From Daphnia pulex (lineage: Eukaryota > Arthropoda > Branchiopoda > Diplostraca > Daphniidae), in contig NC_060020.1 in assembly GCF_021134715.1 (NCBI RefSeq), forward strand, positions 1,984,001 through 2,048,000: a stretch of 64,000 nt of DNA. The letters run 5' to 3'. Under the pieces are notes generated by a model, which was not told where the DNA came from, searched no databases, and was given only the letters and a program-made list of their open reading frames with translations. Of this stretch, positions 45,501 to 58,100 are shown piece by piece. How positions within the stretch are numbered: position 1 is the stretch's first letter; the number at the start of each line of letters is the position of its first letter. Both the position numbers and the translations under genes were made by a program.

Positions 45501-48500
45501 GCGGGATTGCGACGAGACGAGAGCATATAGTGCTGCTCTCGGAAAGGTATTTAGACTATTATATAAGGGGGCTGTATATAGTCTGTGGCTTCATCGATTG
45601 AGCGAAACGTTTCCTCAATCACACTCACGGTTCACAAATCTCATTAAAATGATGTCCTTTATAACCATCCACCCCTGGGTTCTTTTTCTCTCTTTCTTTC
45701 TCCTTTCGCAGTTTCATGCACCGGAGATTGTCGTGTCCCAAGAATCTTACAGTCGTTTATTTTCACCAGCTTTTTTTAAGGAAATGAATTTCATTTATAT
45801 CCGCTGGGTATTAGAATGATATGGTCTAATATAATGTACTTGCGGTGATAAACTATATCCCGAGCTTATATAACATATGGCGGAACGCTTTATAATCTAA
45901 AGTTTTGACTTGTGGCTGTTCTGTGACATCGAAGATTTAGATCTTTCAAAAAAGAAAAAGGAGCAAACAAGTAGACCGGAAAACCAAGTCAAAATTATTT
46001 AAAAGAAAACAAAAACAGAACATGTAATATTCAGTCAAGGGATAAACCTTAATTGGGGAGAGAAAAAAGGGAACACTATCATCGAATTAAAGGCACCGAA
46101 AAAAAAACCCGTACAGATCCTGCGAACCGACTGGGAAAATACGCTTCCGACCATTCAATTTCACCCTACAACACACAATAAGTAATCACCATAATGTACA
46201 TCCCAAATGGGGCGAGTATACTACGTACATCAACCCGTAACTCTGCCAGACTCTACTGTATTAGACACTCACGCTGCCCTATTCAAGATATCGTAAAATA
46301 GGCCTTTAAATGCAATGCCAAATTAGACGACGGCATCAGGCCGGGCATATCACGTCGTCTTCATCGCTTCTGTCCGCCGCATATACTGTAAATTGCCTAC
46401 CTGACTTCGAATGCCACGCAAATGGCGCGTCCTGGCAAAGTCTCAAGACTAAACGGTGTTTTTTTTGTTATAATAGGTTTTCCCTTTGTTGTTGGGTCAA
46501 GTTATTTGGCTGTTGTTGTTGTTTTTTCCACGATTTCGATAATAATACGGTTTGCTCCTATATTCCTTTTATCAATTTAGTCTTTTTCTTTTTTTGTTTC
46601 TGCGCTGGTCTCTGTAGGCAAGTATAATTGGAAGAAGAGCGTGCGTGATGGAGATTTCTCCTCCCGAAAATGGGAGGAGGAAGAGCGTTTGCTTTGATGG
46701 ATGGGGACCCACAATGTGTACCCGAGAGAGAGATGGAAGACTTTCGCCGGAAAAACGACGCTAAATTGTTTGTATCAAACGGTTATGATTATACACAGAA
46801 TCTCTTATAGCGCGCCGTGCTGACCGGATAGGCTCTCTAACCAGCACCTACAGGGCCGCAAACAGCCAGCAGATATGTATGCATATAGAGTTCATGTTTT
46901 AGCAGTATAACAGCAGCCGTTATACGAAGAAGAATATGGCACAATGCACAGACACAGAGGCGGCTCAGCAATGCGCTTGCCCGGCACTTTAAAAAGACGA
47001 CAGATGGTCTCTCTCTCTCTTTTCACTATATACACTTAATAACAGTGGGGGGAAATATGCGTTCAAGAGACTGACGGAATGAGATTCTTGCATCAGCACA
47101 TCAAGCGAAAAAAAAAAAGTAAGAAAGAAAGGGAAAAATGAAGAAAAAAGTTATTATAAAGGGCCAATTCATAATATCAAAACAGCCTCGTCAAGAGGTC
47201 TTTAGCCCTGCTGGTCCTCTTCTGTCCTGTGTGTGTGTTTCCCTGTTTTTATTTCTTACCCCCTAACCGTGCAACATCCATTCGTTCCCGGCCGTTTCTC
47301 TGACGACGGACTGGACGATAGCTGTCGAGACACACAGCATCTAACAGTCGTGTTTAATCTTCTTCTTCTCTTTTGACATTGCCAGATTTTCGCCAGAGAT
47401 ATACACGCACAAGTCACAAGATATGCACTTTTAGTTGTTGCACCTGCGTACATATATCTCTCTAACAGAGAACATCGTCGTATAATTCTACTAATCTGTT
47501 TGGGTCCCGCTATTGTAAAAGAAAGCTAAACCATATGATCGTGTAATGGTGTTTGATTTTTATCTATTACAAGTATTAACCATATAGCTTCCTCCCCTAT
47601 CGCCTTGTATCCCCCCCCCCACCCACCTCCTCACTCTCAAGTTCTTGGGTTTGGGTTCGGCCCAAAATTCCCGACGTCGAATAATCCCGATAATCAAAAA
47701 ACCGCAAGTGTAATTCCAAAGTGGAACGGCCCCACCTTGAAGAAGGAAAAAAGAAAAGAAAAAAAAAAACAATAACACTGTCAAGAGAAGGATAAGACCC
47801 CAGCACTCTCCTTCTCCTCCCACCGCCGACCACCGCCATCCCATATCGAAAGGAACAACCAGCAACTTATAATATGAAAAGAAAAACCCTGATTCCAAAT
47901 AATATAGCATTCAGTCTGGGGGAGAGGAGGAGTCGCTAACAAAACTCGTGGGACTCGGATACGTACCTCCTCCCACCCAGCGTTAGAGAGGTACGACGAA
48001 GAATAAAATTTCAGAACCCCCCCACAAAAAAAAAACCTATGTGTATTATCCATATCTCTCTCTCTCTCTCCACAGTCGAATGGTTTTTCTTTTCCTATAC
48101 ATCGTGTTATGTAGACTCCGGTGGCTGGTTATTTTTTTTTTAAACACTGGGAAAAGAAAACCCCGAAATGACCAAAACAAAAGCCAAAAATAAAAATAAA
48201 AAAGAGTGTAGATAGATTCCATATACGCATAGCATATATGTAAAGAGAGACTCTGCTGTGTGAGTTTCCCTTAAAGGAAAAAGACAAAACAAAAATCCAT
48301 GGTCAATGTATAGAGCCGAGGCTCAATCAGGTCAGTGGCTTCCGTGTTGCATACGTATAGGCGTCGAAAAGACACTGGGACCGGCCTCCAAGTCTCCAAA
48401 AGTGGGCGGAGAGGAAGCAAGACGACGCTCATTTTTCTGCAAGCCGAGCGGAAGAAATATAAGAATACTAAAGAAACGGCCCAGACAACAACAACAACAA

Positions 48501-48897
48501 CAACTTTAAGTATAATAAGGACGAGAGAGAGAGAGCAGAAAAATGAGTTCCCAAACGGAATCCCGGCATTAGACGATCGTTAACCATCTCGTTCATGGCC
48601 AGTTCAGTTATATGAAACATCGTCGTTCGCTCGTTGCCGGAATTGTACAGCAGAAACAACCGAAAAAACTTTGACTAAACTGAGAATAAATATGCGAACT
48701 CGGCTGTTTGTTTCATTTTTCTTCTTTCCTTAAAAAAAACAGCCGAACGACTTGGGTTGGCCAGTGACCGAATCACGTGACTGGGACCCGGTCCCGACGG
48801 AGCAATTGGCAGAGAAGAGGAAAGAAGAGGACGAAAGGGGCGTGCATGGTCATAATGCATGCTCGGCTGCTTTGCCACAGCCTTTTTTCGCTACTAC

Positions 48898-48915
48898 CTT
48901 CTTCTTCTTCTTCTT
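48898..48915. repeat. CTT microsatellite
   Basis: Short CTT run upstream of atonal, matched about 150 bp later by a GAA run (49067-49100). The two could pair in a transcript. Confidence 0.8.
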
Positions 48916-49066
48916 TTGTTAATTCATTTCGGTTTTCTTTTCTGTCCTTCGCTTCTTTTCAACAACAAAAGGAGGAAAACAGGGCGGTACTTTTAAACTT
49001 GGGAAACTCGGTAGAAAGAGAGGGAACCGAAATGAAAGAAAAACAAAAGAAAAGATAAAGAAAGAT

Positions 49067-49100
49067 AAGAAGAAAGAAGAAGAAGAAGAAGAAGAAAAAA
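49067..49100. repeat. GAA microsatellite
   Basis: AAGAAGAAAGAAGAAG-type run about 220 bp before the atonal start codon. Confidence 0.8.
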
Positions 49101-49320
49101 CAAATTCAATTTGGCTCATTTCATCGTCTCTCATCTACACGGGGCAACGTTAGCTGCAAGTGTCAATGCACCAAGTGGCCGGGACTTGATGGTGGACGCT
49201 ACAACCGGACGGATTGCAGCGAAAAACAGCTCCGTGATTTTTGTTTTTAGATTTTAGTGGCTTCTTCTTCTTCTTTCTTCCATCTCGAGTGATTTTGAAC
49301 AGTTTTTTCGGTTCGACAAT

Positions 49321-50202
49321 ATGTCGCAGCGTTTGTTTTATCCGGGCGACGAGGCCGTTCTGCCGGGCGAAAGTGCGCAGTTCCTGCTGGCCGACGAACT
49401 GCCTTACTACAACAACAGTAGTACGCCAAATTTGCCCAGTTGTGGATACCAGCACCACGGAGACGAGAATCTCTACCGGACTCCGTCGATCGCCATCCAT
49501 CAGCAGCCGTCCGGATTCCCACCGCTGCCGCCGCCGCCACACGCCTCAGTTCCGATTTCCGATGGCGCAAATCCCGGTGACGGCGGAGGTAATTCACCCG
49601 GTGGCTACCCGACCGACGCGTGTGATTTCACCCAGTTGACCAGCAACGTTCGCCATAATTCAATCAACGGGATGTCGGCGGCCGGATTCGACGAGCCGGT
49701 CGAGCCAGCCAAGTGTTCCGTTCAGCAGCAGCAGCAGCCGCCCGTTCGACCGCTGTCCGACCACGAGACGTGGAAACCACCACGACCGGAGGTCGTCGTA
49801 GCCCTGGAAGCCCAGCACCAGTCCATCAAACAGGAATCCGGACCGAATAACCCGCAAATTGGCCGGAAGAAAAATGCCAAAAAATCCGTGGCAAACGGCC
49901 AGAACGCTTCCAGGAGCAAACGCGGCAGCGGCGACGGCGACGCTGGTAGCCCCAACAAAAGTACAACGACGACCAATGCAGCGGCGTCGGCGGCGGCTCC
50001 ACCGGTCGAAGTCATGAAGAAGAGACGGACGGCGGCCAACGCCCGAGAGCGTCGCCGCATGAACAGCCTGAACGACGCCTTTGAGAAACTGCGCGAGGTT
50101 GTGCCGTCGCTGGGCAGCGACCGCAAACTCTCAAAATTTGAGACACTCCAAATGGCCCAGACCTACATCAACGCCCTCCACGAACTGGTTAAACATCACT
50201 GA
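49321..50202 (+). CDS. ato: Atonal-family proneural bHLH transcription factor
   Basis: A single-exon gene of 293 aa. The C-terminal bHLH (about residues 234-288) contains [20 protein letters not shown] in the basic region and helix 1, and [17 protein letters not shown] in helix 2, the signature of the Atonal group. It binds E-boxes as a dimer with Daughterless/E proteins and in arthropods specifies sense organs and photoreceptors. MNSLNDAF resembles fly Amos as well as Ato; because amos looks like a dipteran duplicate, I name it ato. The protein ends four or five residues after the bHLH, as is typical. The N-terminal part is low in complexity: a PPPPP stretch near residue 67, Q-runs near 139, and an A/T-rich segment near 215-226 just before the domain. 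The ATG has A at -3 (CAATATG). Long gene-free flanks on both sides fit a developmental regulator. Confidence 0.93.
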   Translation: MSQRLFYPGDEAVLPGESAQFLLADELPYYNNSSTPNLPSCGYQHHGDENLYRTPSIAIHQQPSGFPPLPPPPHASVPISDGANPGDGGGNSPGGYPTDACDFTQLTSNVRHNSINGMSAAGFDEPVEPAKCSVQQQQQPPVRPLSDHETWKPPRPEVVVALEAQHQSIKQESGPNNPQIGRKKNAKKSVANGQNASRSKRGSGDGDAGSPNKSTTTTNAAASAAAPPVEVMKKRRTAANARERRRMNSLNDAFEKLREVVPSLGSDRKLSKFETLQMAQTYINALHELVKHH

Positions 50203-51262
50203 CCCCCACCGTTATCTATTTCCAAATTGTTATTGTTGTTAATGAGATGCAAAACACCGATGGGGCTATGTATAATTGAGATGCGTATAGATATAGTGAC
50301 GGTGATGGGGCCAAGGGTTACACATTTGTTGTTTTTCTCTCGTTTAAAAAAAAAATGTCCAATAATCAACTCCGCCTTCTTGTTTCAATTCCACCCAATT
50401 CTCTCTAGTCAAAGAATGTTATTTATATGATTGTGCTGCTATTATTACAGCTATCGCTAAATGTTGGAAAAAAAGAAGATAAACCTCCCAGAAAATATTC
50501 CATCGTTATTTGCTTTAATTGAGTGCAATTACAAGTTGCTTGGTTTCTTCCATCATCAAGAAAACAAGAAAATGCCTTGAGTACTCGATTGTCGGTCGAA
50601 TGTAACACTGCAGCCACACGCATAGACAACAGCCAGAACAGGGGGATATAGACGATTCAGGGCCAGTCTAATGGGCGAAAACGGTTGCACTGGCACTAGC
50701 CATTCATCTTATGAGAGGGTTCATACATATATACACACGGATAGAAAAGATGGTCCATCATCTTGCCATTGTTATGTAGTGAGAGAAGTTGGGTAGGATG
50801 GAGAGAGAAATGAACGATCTGCATGATTGCTTCGCACATTTACGACTGGTTTTCCTTCGTCGCTATTTGGACTCGTCATAACGAGTTGAATAATATTCCT
50901 CTGTATTCTTTTTTTTTTGAGAAATGAAAAGAAAGAAACCTGACCGTCTTGTCTACACAGTTATTAGAATACGGCGAAGGGCGGTTGAACCCACAGACAG
51001 TTATAATCCCCCCTTGTTGCCCTCTGATCCTTTTTTTCTACCTTTTTACATCACTGTTGTATAGTGTTGTAATGCGTAGAAGACCAAACGCTTTTGCCAC
51101 TGGACACAAAAGACCACACAAAGCGGACCATTTCTTTAAAATTTGTTAAATACAAAAAAAAAGAAAAAGAAGAAGAAAGTCTCGATGGGCATTAGTCCGT
51201 ATAACCCTGTCGTCTCCTTTCTGCTGCGAATAATAATTACAACCTGTTAATTTGGCAAGATA
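50203..51262. other. 3' flank of atonal
   Basis: Contains the atonal 3' UTR, T-rich and A-rich. No gene or clear repeat is seen. The polyadenylation site was not fixed. Confidence 0.5.
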
Positions 51263-52103
51263 CATAGTTGCAAATGAAGTCGTCTAACGGAACGAATGTG
51301 TTTGAATTGTGTGAAGCTTCCCAAAATTGATATTTTGTTTTCGTGTTTGATTTGATTGTTTACCTGAATTGATACCGTAAACGATACCAGATTTTTGACA
51401 CGCAAAATATCTCGGGGAATTCTTCTCGCTCTGCATATGTAGCCGACGGGTTGTCTGCGCATATTAATCAAAAAGGGTTCTCAATTTTTGACCTGTTGAT
51501 CAGTTCGGACTAACAAAGTAATAATGTACGTACTCTACGCCCTCGAATGCATTTATAGATCTTTTCGTTTCCGATGGCAAACTTGGTTTTTTAAATAAAA
51601 CAATGTACTCAAATGTACTGTCCTCTTCTTCTGGCGTCGTTCGCTATACGCCCGGCTGTTTCTCTGAAGACGAGCATAGTTGCAATCGCTAATGAAGTTG
51701 TCTAACGGATTATAACATATAGGTGTGTTTGAATTGTTTGAATATTCCAAAATTGATAATTTTTTGTTTCGTGCTTGGTTTAATTGTATACCTGAATTTA
51801 TAGCGTAAACTATACCAGATTTTTGACGCGCAAAATATCTCGGGGACTCAGCACTCTGCAGATCTGTAGCCGACGGGCTGTCTACGCAATATTAATCAAA
51901 AAGAGTTCGTGATTTTTGGCTTGTTGATCAGTCCGGACTAACTAAGTAACTATGTTCATATGAGTATGTACTCTACGCCCTCGATTGATTTCACAAATCG
52001 TTTCGTTTCCGATGGCAAACTTGGTTTTAAGAAAACAATGTATACTGCCCGCTTCTTCTGGCGTGGTTCGCCATATACGCCCACCTGATTCTCTGAAAAC
52101 GAA
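51263..52103. repeat. Two-copy tandem duplication downstream of atonal
   Basis: Unit 1 (51263-51674) and unit 2 (51675-52103) share most of their sequence in order: 'catagttgca', 'gtgtttgaattgt', 'gcaaaatatctcgggga', 'tgtagccgacgg', 'ccgatggcaaacttggtttt' and 'ctctgaa.acga'. Similarity is about 80-85% by eye, so the duplication is old or evolves quickly. The short minus-strand ORFs inside show no motif. Confidence 0.85.
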
Positions 52104-55100
52104 CCGACACTCACGCACGCACACGAGTCCAGCAGCAGTAGAAGGGTAGCGAGTACGAATTCCCCGGGTGAAAGCGGTTTATCTCGAAAACCAGCCAATA
52201 AATTGTAAACTGTTGTCCCTTATTGTATTTTTAGAGGCAACAAATCATTTTTTTCAACCAACTGCGCATCACCATGGATTCTATATTTAGCGATGATCAC
52301 GGCGTCCGTGGCAATTAAAAAAAATGTGCAAAACCAGCCCTCCGTCGAACGACCAACTTTGTGTAAAAGGAAATAACCATTTTTTTTTTCTAACAGTCAG
52401 AAATATTTATAACAAAGAAAAAACCCAACAAAAAAATAAAAATAAAAAATGCTGTACTGTATAACTCTTTTCGATTCATTTTCCTATGGGCGATCGTGCT
52501 ATCAGACCATTATAAATGTGCATGATAGCAATATAAACTGCACAAGAATAATAATTATAGATCTCGTCGTCCCGTGGCCGGCGAACAGTTCAACAGCACA
52601 TTGTGCCCATTTTTATTTACTTTTTTTTTTCGATGTGTGGAATTTCTTTTGTTTTCCCATTTTTTTTCTTTTTTAAGGATATTTTCCAAAGAGTTAATTT
52701 TTCACACTTGGCCGCGCTTCATCGACGGCGGCAACGAGTTCGAAGACGTTGGAGGACACACACACACACGGACATTTTCTTTACTTTTATAGGTTTTCCC
52801 TTCGATTCTTCCGCGACTGGAGATATTAAAAAGAAAATGTTTGTTAGTTGTGTGTCCTGGGATAGTCCGTCGTCGCCATCGCAGTCGTCGCTAGCGTGTG
52901 AAATGTATACGAGCCTTTACAAACACAGACTATATCGTGAGCGCTTGACGTTATTGGGATAAAAAAAAAGGGGGTGCCGGACGTTATTTGGCCACCGTTT
53001 GACCGCGTAACAGTTTCAATTGCGTCACTAATGAAGCTCTTTTTCTCGCTCTCTCTTTATTATTATCTCTTGTATTTTTATGAGTTTTCACCAACCCTTT
53101 TCGGTCCTTTCCCTCTCTATATACACATTCCTCCTCCTGCATGTATTGCTAGAGGGGGGGAGGGGTGTAAAAATAAGATTCTTCAACAAGTCACAATTGC
53201 GGTCTGCATGGACGTTTTCAGGTGGCGACTTTCACAGGTCCCTCTTGGTATAAAAATTCTCTAGTTGCACTTTGCTTAAGTGTTTAAAGTTCAAATATTT
53301 TCGAATGTGATGATTTACCCACAGAAAAATGTGTGAGGTACAAAACAAGCCTGATCTGCTGTCGTTAGACAAATGAGATTTTTAGTGAACCCTTACTGAG
53401 AAAAAACCAAAACGGAGAGAGAAAACAGTTGCAGTCATGCCAGTCAACCGCCTAGCTCAGGAATAAACATACCCCACGTGACTACGTAACGATTTATAAT
53501 CAACGCCACCAAAAGTTGTCCAAAAGGAAGAATATTTGATCTATTTTGTCCTACCTTTATATGCCTGGGAAATACAGCCAGGCATCTACAGTTGCTCCAT
53601 CCATCCGCTGAAAAATGACACCAGACGGGATAGGGTAAAAAGGATGTCCTCGTGAATAAACCCACATTCACATGGGCGTACACGTGGACATTTAAAGAAA
53701 GGGGAAAGGGAGAGATCCGCAACTCGATTGACATCGGTAGTTTTCCCAATGCAGTGTGATGCTTCTTATCTAAATAAAAAAAGAAAATGGGTTACGAAAA
53801 AAATGTTGACAGAAACAAGTCAGGAAAAGTTGAAAATGAGACATTGGGTAAACCCAAATTTTTAATAAACGGGAGAATTAAAGGTTTACATGTAATACAC
53901 TGCATTGATGCAGGTAATGCAGCATTAAAATATCTAGCAGGTCACAGGTCAATAAAAGTAATGGAAATCATTACCCAAGCGATGATCCTGAGATTGTTGC
54001 TGATGACAGATTAACACCTGCACAAGCAAGCTTGCATATCTTGTTGTTATGGTGGCTGGCTAAGGCCTCAAATCTGCAAAAAATAAAAAGTTTATATAGT
54101 ACAAACAAACTGTCATGCATCAACAGGGCAATCACATGATAAATGCTAGTCAACTAACATTTCACAAATTTGGAACAGGTTTAACATTTTTATAGCTCCC
54201 ACAATCATTCTATTTGTACTCTTAGTTTTATTTACCCGCTAAACAGCATGGAGTATGACGGTTATAAAAAATCTATAAGAATATAAGAATATAAATCTTG
54301 GAACTTTGTCTTTGACTTTTTCGAAATTTTCAACTAAACGCAAGCAGACGACACTTGTCCAATTTTCTTCTAATAAGTTCTAATCAGCATGCTTACGATA
54401 ATACGATATCCATAGAAATTAGAAATAATCAAAAATCATTTTAAAATCAAACTCCCCCCTCAAAATCCAAACCGCTCAAAAATGATAAGGGAATAAGTAT
54501 GATAAATATGATAAAGAAAAAATCGACCTCTTCCCAAAATCCCAACGGCAAAAACGATCAAAGCGGTTTAATCGCCATCGCCAACATCCGCTGAACGGAT
54601 CGGGATTATTTTCATATCAATTTGTTCTTCTCAACAAATTTGATCCCACCCCCCTTTTCTCTGCCCAGGACCCTCTTGGAAGCCAAGAGGGAATAAATAT
54701 GTTCTTTTCTTCGACTCCGGGCACAGGTGTAAAGGTAGTAGTATATAGTACCATAGCCTAGTAGTCTACATCTTTATGGGAGAGCCTCTCTCTCTCTGGT
54801 TGCCTACAGCCTCTTTTTAACACACTAGAGAGACCAAAGCCGGACTCTTGAGGCTGACAGGAAGCTATTGGACGTCATGAATCACGGCCAGGGGTTCGGA
54901 ACAATAACACGCAACTGACGTGAAGTTTTTTTTTCTTCTTCTTTTTAAAATTTTCTCACTTCTCTATTCGTCTATTAGATTCCTCTCCGTTTCTTTATAT
55001 AATACACGCAGAAAAGAGGCCCAACAACCACAGGAGCCGCACGAAATCTTCCTGATAGTTATTTTCATTTCTCTCTAGATACTTCCAGCTCCAGCGTATA

Positions 55101-58100
55101 ATACGGAGAAAGAGAGAGAGAAGGAGAAATGATGGATGAGTCCATCCGTCGTCCTGTATAGCTCCGGTCGGTGTAAATATTCCGGGTTTGTTGTGCAGAG
55201 CTTGTAGGTTTCGTTTTACGTTGAAATCAGTCACATAACTCAATAAAGAAAAAAAAAAACACAGCAACATCCACCCCAAAAAAGGAGAGCTTAGAGAAAC
55301 GAAAAACAACCGGCCATTACAGCATTGGCCGTTTGCTCCATTACAATAAGTCCGAGTCCGAATTTTTATAGTATACGAATTCTTTTCCTCTTTTTTTATT
55401 TATTTATTTTTTTGGCGTGAGCCACAGAGTGCGTGGCAGTACAACGAACTCGTCGTCTGTCTGACAGGGATCGTTTTTCTTTCTTGCATTTATTCTCTTC
55501 TGAAAATTATAATCATCAAGAATATGGGAGACACAATTTGAGAATTTGAGGTTTTTGCGCAACTGATGTTTACCTTCGAGTCTTTCGAATTTTTCTTTGC
55601 TGGTCAGAATGGTGTCCGATCTGCTGCTCAAGCAGGCCGGGTAGTAGACTGTGCATATTTGTCGTCACATCTGTAGAATTATTTTTCATTTTGTTTCTAT
55701 GGTCTTTTGGCTTCATATTTCCTACACACTTTATTTTCGGTGTTGTTTATTCCACCCATTAGAATCCTGGTTTGTGTGAGTAGTGTAATATAACTGTCCG
55801 AAACCGTTTTATTAGATCTTTCTCCTTCATTAAAAGTATATGCCATTCGAGTGTGCAGTTTCTCTTCTATTCTTGTTCTTCCTTTTTTTATTTCCCTTTG
55901 ATTATAGCGCCACAGACAGTCCAGCAGCAGGGACTGTCCGTATTCCATGCAATACCAGCGATGGAAATAAACGCCTTCCTTTTATACACACACACACACA
56001 AATTTTTGGGTTTCTCCCTTTCGGATGAGGGAGAATTTTGTTTTTTCTTCTTCTTTTATTATATCCCGAACGGTCTCCGCCTTTTATTCACGGGAGAAAT
56101 CCTCCCCAAAGAAAAGAAAAAAACTGTTGCTGCCAGTGACAGCCAGCCAACGGTATAGAACACCACAGCATAGCCGAGCGTTTCACGGTAAAGAAAGCAC
56201 GCCGGTTTATGTATATTATTTCGGGGGAAGAAGAAAATAACGACTCAAAGGAATGAAGATTGGCAACTGTCCGCACAGATGCAATATAAATGTTTCATGT
56301 GTGCACACACACAAAAAAAAATGTTGAAAAAAGAAAACAAACGTAAAACCAAAAACATATGCCGCATTTTGAGGGGATTTTTCTTTTCTCTCCTTTTCTC
56401 TTTGTAAAAGAAACATTTCGGGTTGAACAAAAAAAAAAGACAGTGAAATAATTACCCATGTAAGTTTTTTTTTTTTTTTTTTTGTTATTACGACTTCCCT
56501 GGAAGACCAGGGAACTAAGAAATTCCCAGGCCGTCTTCTTCCCTGGAGCGGTGCGTAGGTCGTCTTCGCTAAAAAGACGTCATTGCTGGCTGACCGCAAA
56601 AATTACAAACGAAAAAGGCGCTTAACATTTCTTCAATTTTTTGATTCTTTGGAATAACACTTAGCGCGATTTCGTCGTAGGGAAAATAATATGAGAGAAA
56701 AAAGAAAACAAAAAAAATTGAGGACAAATAAGTTTTTGGTTCTCATTATTTGTTAAGTCTTTCTTCTTTCCATCTCTGGCTGGTTTTTCTCTCTCTCTCT
56801 CCACTTCCAGTCAGTGGGAAAAAGAAGAATTGTTCCAGCGGGATGACGGCAGCAATTACACGTTGGCCGTATAGTCATAGCTCACGTCGTCCCATTTGAC
56901 GTTATATATTCTCCTTCTGTCTAGCATTTTGGGACTTTGTCTTTTTTTTTTTTTCTTTTTCTTTGCGGGTTCGACTGGCTCACCGCATCCTCAGACGCGC
57001 GGACAAGTGTAAAATAAGCCACCGGTAACTCCGCTCCGTTTGCCCGGTTATAAGTTTTCTCCGCTGCTGATCAATGTGTGAATATTCTCTTAGGGAGCTG
57101 CTGCATCATCTTCTGTTATCTATACTGGATCGCCATCTTTCAAAGGAACACGTCAGATGACTGGCTTAGATTATTGCGTAATTGCTCGTCGTTATATTCC
57201 CTTTTGTCTTTCTCGATATTATTCCTTATCTCCGTGTTTAACATCTTTTGGCATTTCATTTCTTTTCTTTTACGTTGCTGGCCGCTGCTGCCTTTCGTCC
57301 GGGAGCTCTACAGCGTGATAAATGGACCTTTATAGACGTCGAGAACTAAAGCCTCTAGCTCCTTAATTAAAGCGGTCGGCCCCTATTAAACATCATCAAC
57401 AGTATAGGAGCGCGGTAAGCAGCAGCAGCAGCGTGAGCATATACGCGCCGAGTCCAGTCCCGTCGTATAGTCTGAGAAGAAATAAAAAAGAAACCCGCGC
57501 GTTCAGCAGTCTTCTGTATTATATTATTAGGAGACCAGAGACCCCCGGAGATGCCGAAAACGTCTCGTTTTGAAGACACCAGGTCGTTTGTTTCCTTCTT
57601 CATGTCTCATCTCTTTCCCTTTTCTATTCCCGACCAGAATTGAGCCATAAAAAAAGAAAATCTTCTTATGTTTTTCTTTTGTTTTTCTTTTTCAGGGTCT
57701 TTTTTTTTTGGTGGTGGGGATAGTTGGTCGACTATGTGCAGTGCAGTGAGTCGAGTGGACTTGAAATATTCAAGAACCAAAGGGAAACAAAAAACAATCT
57801 TTTGAAATGAGCGAACTCGACAGGACCGTAAATTACACCCACCCACCTGATGAGACGTCGGTTTTTGATGGAAAAGGTATTTCAGAACACGGCCATGGAC
57901 GGCGCGGCCACACACAAGACACACACACACGCAGGAACGTCTTGACCGCGCCAGTGTGTGTGGGTATATCAGCGGAAATTTGCCGCAGTCCTACCTCCTA
58001 CCGCTCATTTCAGAGATTTTTTTCCCCCTTGCGTCTGTATCGTCTTGATATCATCTCGTATTTTTCTCCATATCTCCGTTTCCGCTTGATTTCAATCGAA

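Larger units (their letters stand above)
42574..49320. other. Long upstream flank of atonal
   Basis: 6.7 kb without a convincing gene; the many short ORFs lack motifs and overlap simple-sequence tracts. Features seen: E-boxes CAGGTG (44518-44523), CACCTG (47441-47446) and CACGTG (48774-48779); CT/GA runs near 44790, 47008, 48055 and 48525; CAA repeat near 48486; CTT repeat 48898-48915; GAA repeat 49067-49100. It probably contains atonal enhancers and 5' UTR, since atonal genes elsewhere are controlled by large flanking regions. No TATA box was assigned. Confidence 0.55.

Noticed and set aside
49722-50126. 134-aa minus-strand ORF in atonal
   Set aside because: Shadow of the GC-rich atonal coding sequence.
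53444-54014. Protein genes at 53444-53749 (minus) and 53787-54014 (plus)
   Set aside because: Open stretches without motifs, splice model or family resemblance.
54671-54691. Histone-type 3' stem-loop
   Set aside because: The hairpin CCCTCTTGG/CCAAGAGGG does not match the conserved histone stem-loop and no histone gene is near.
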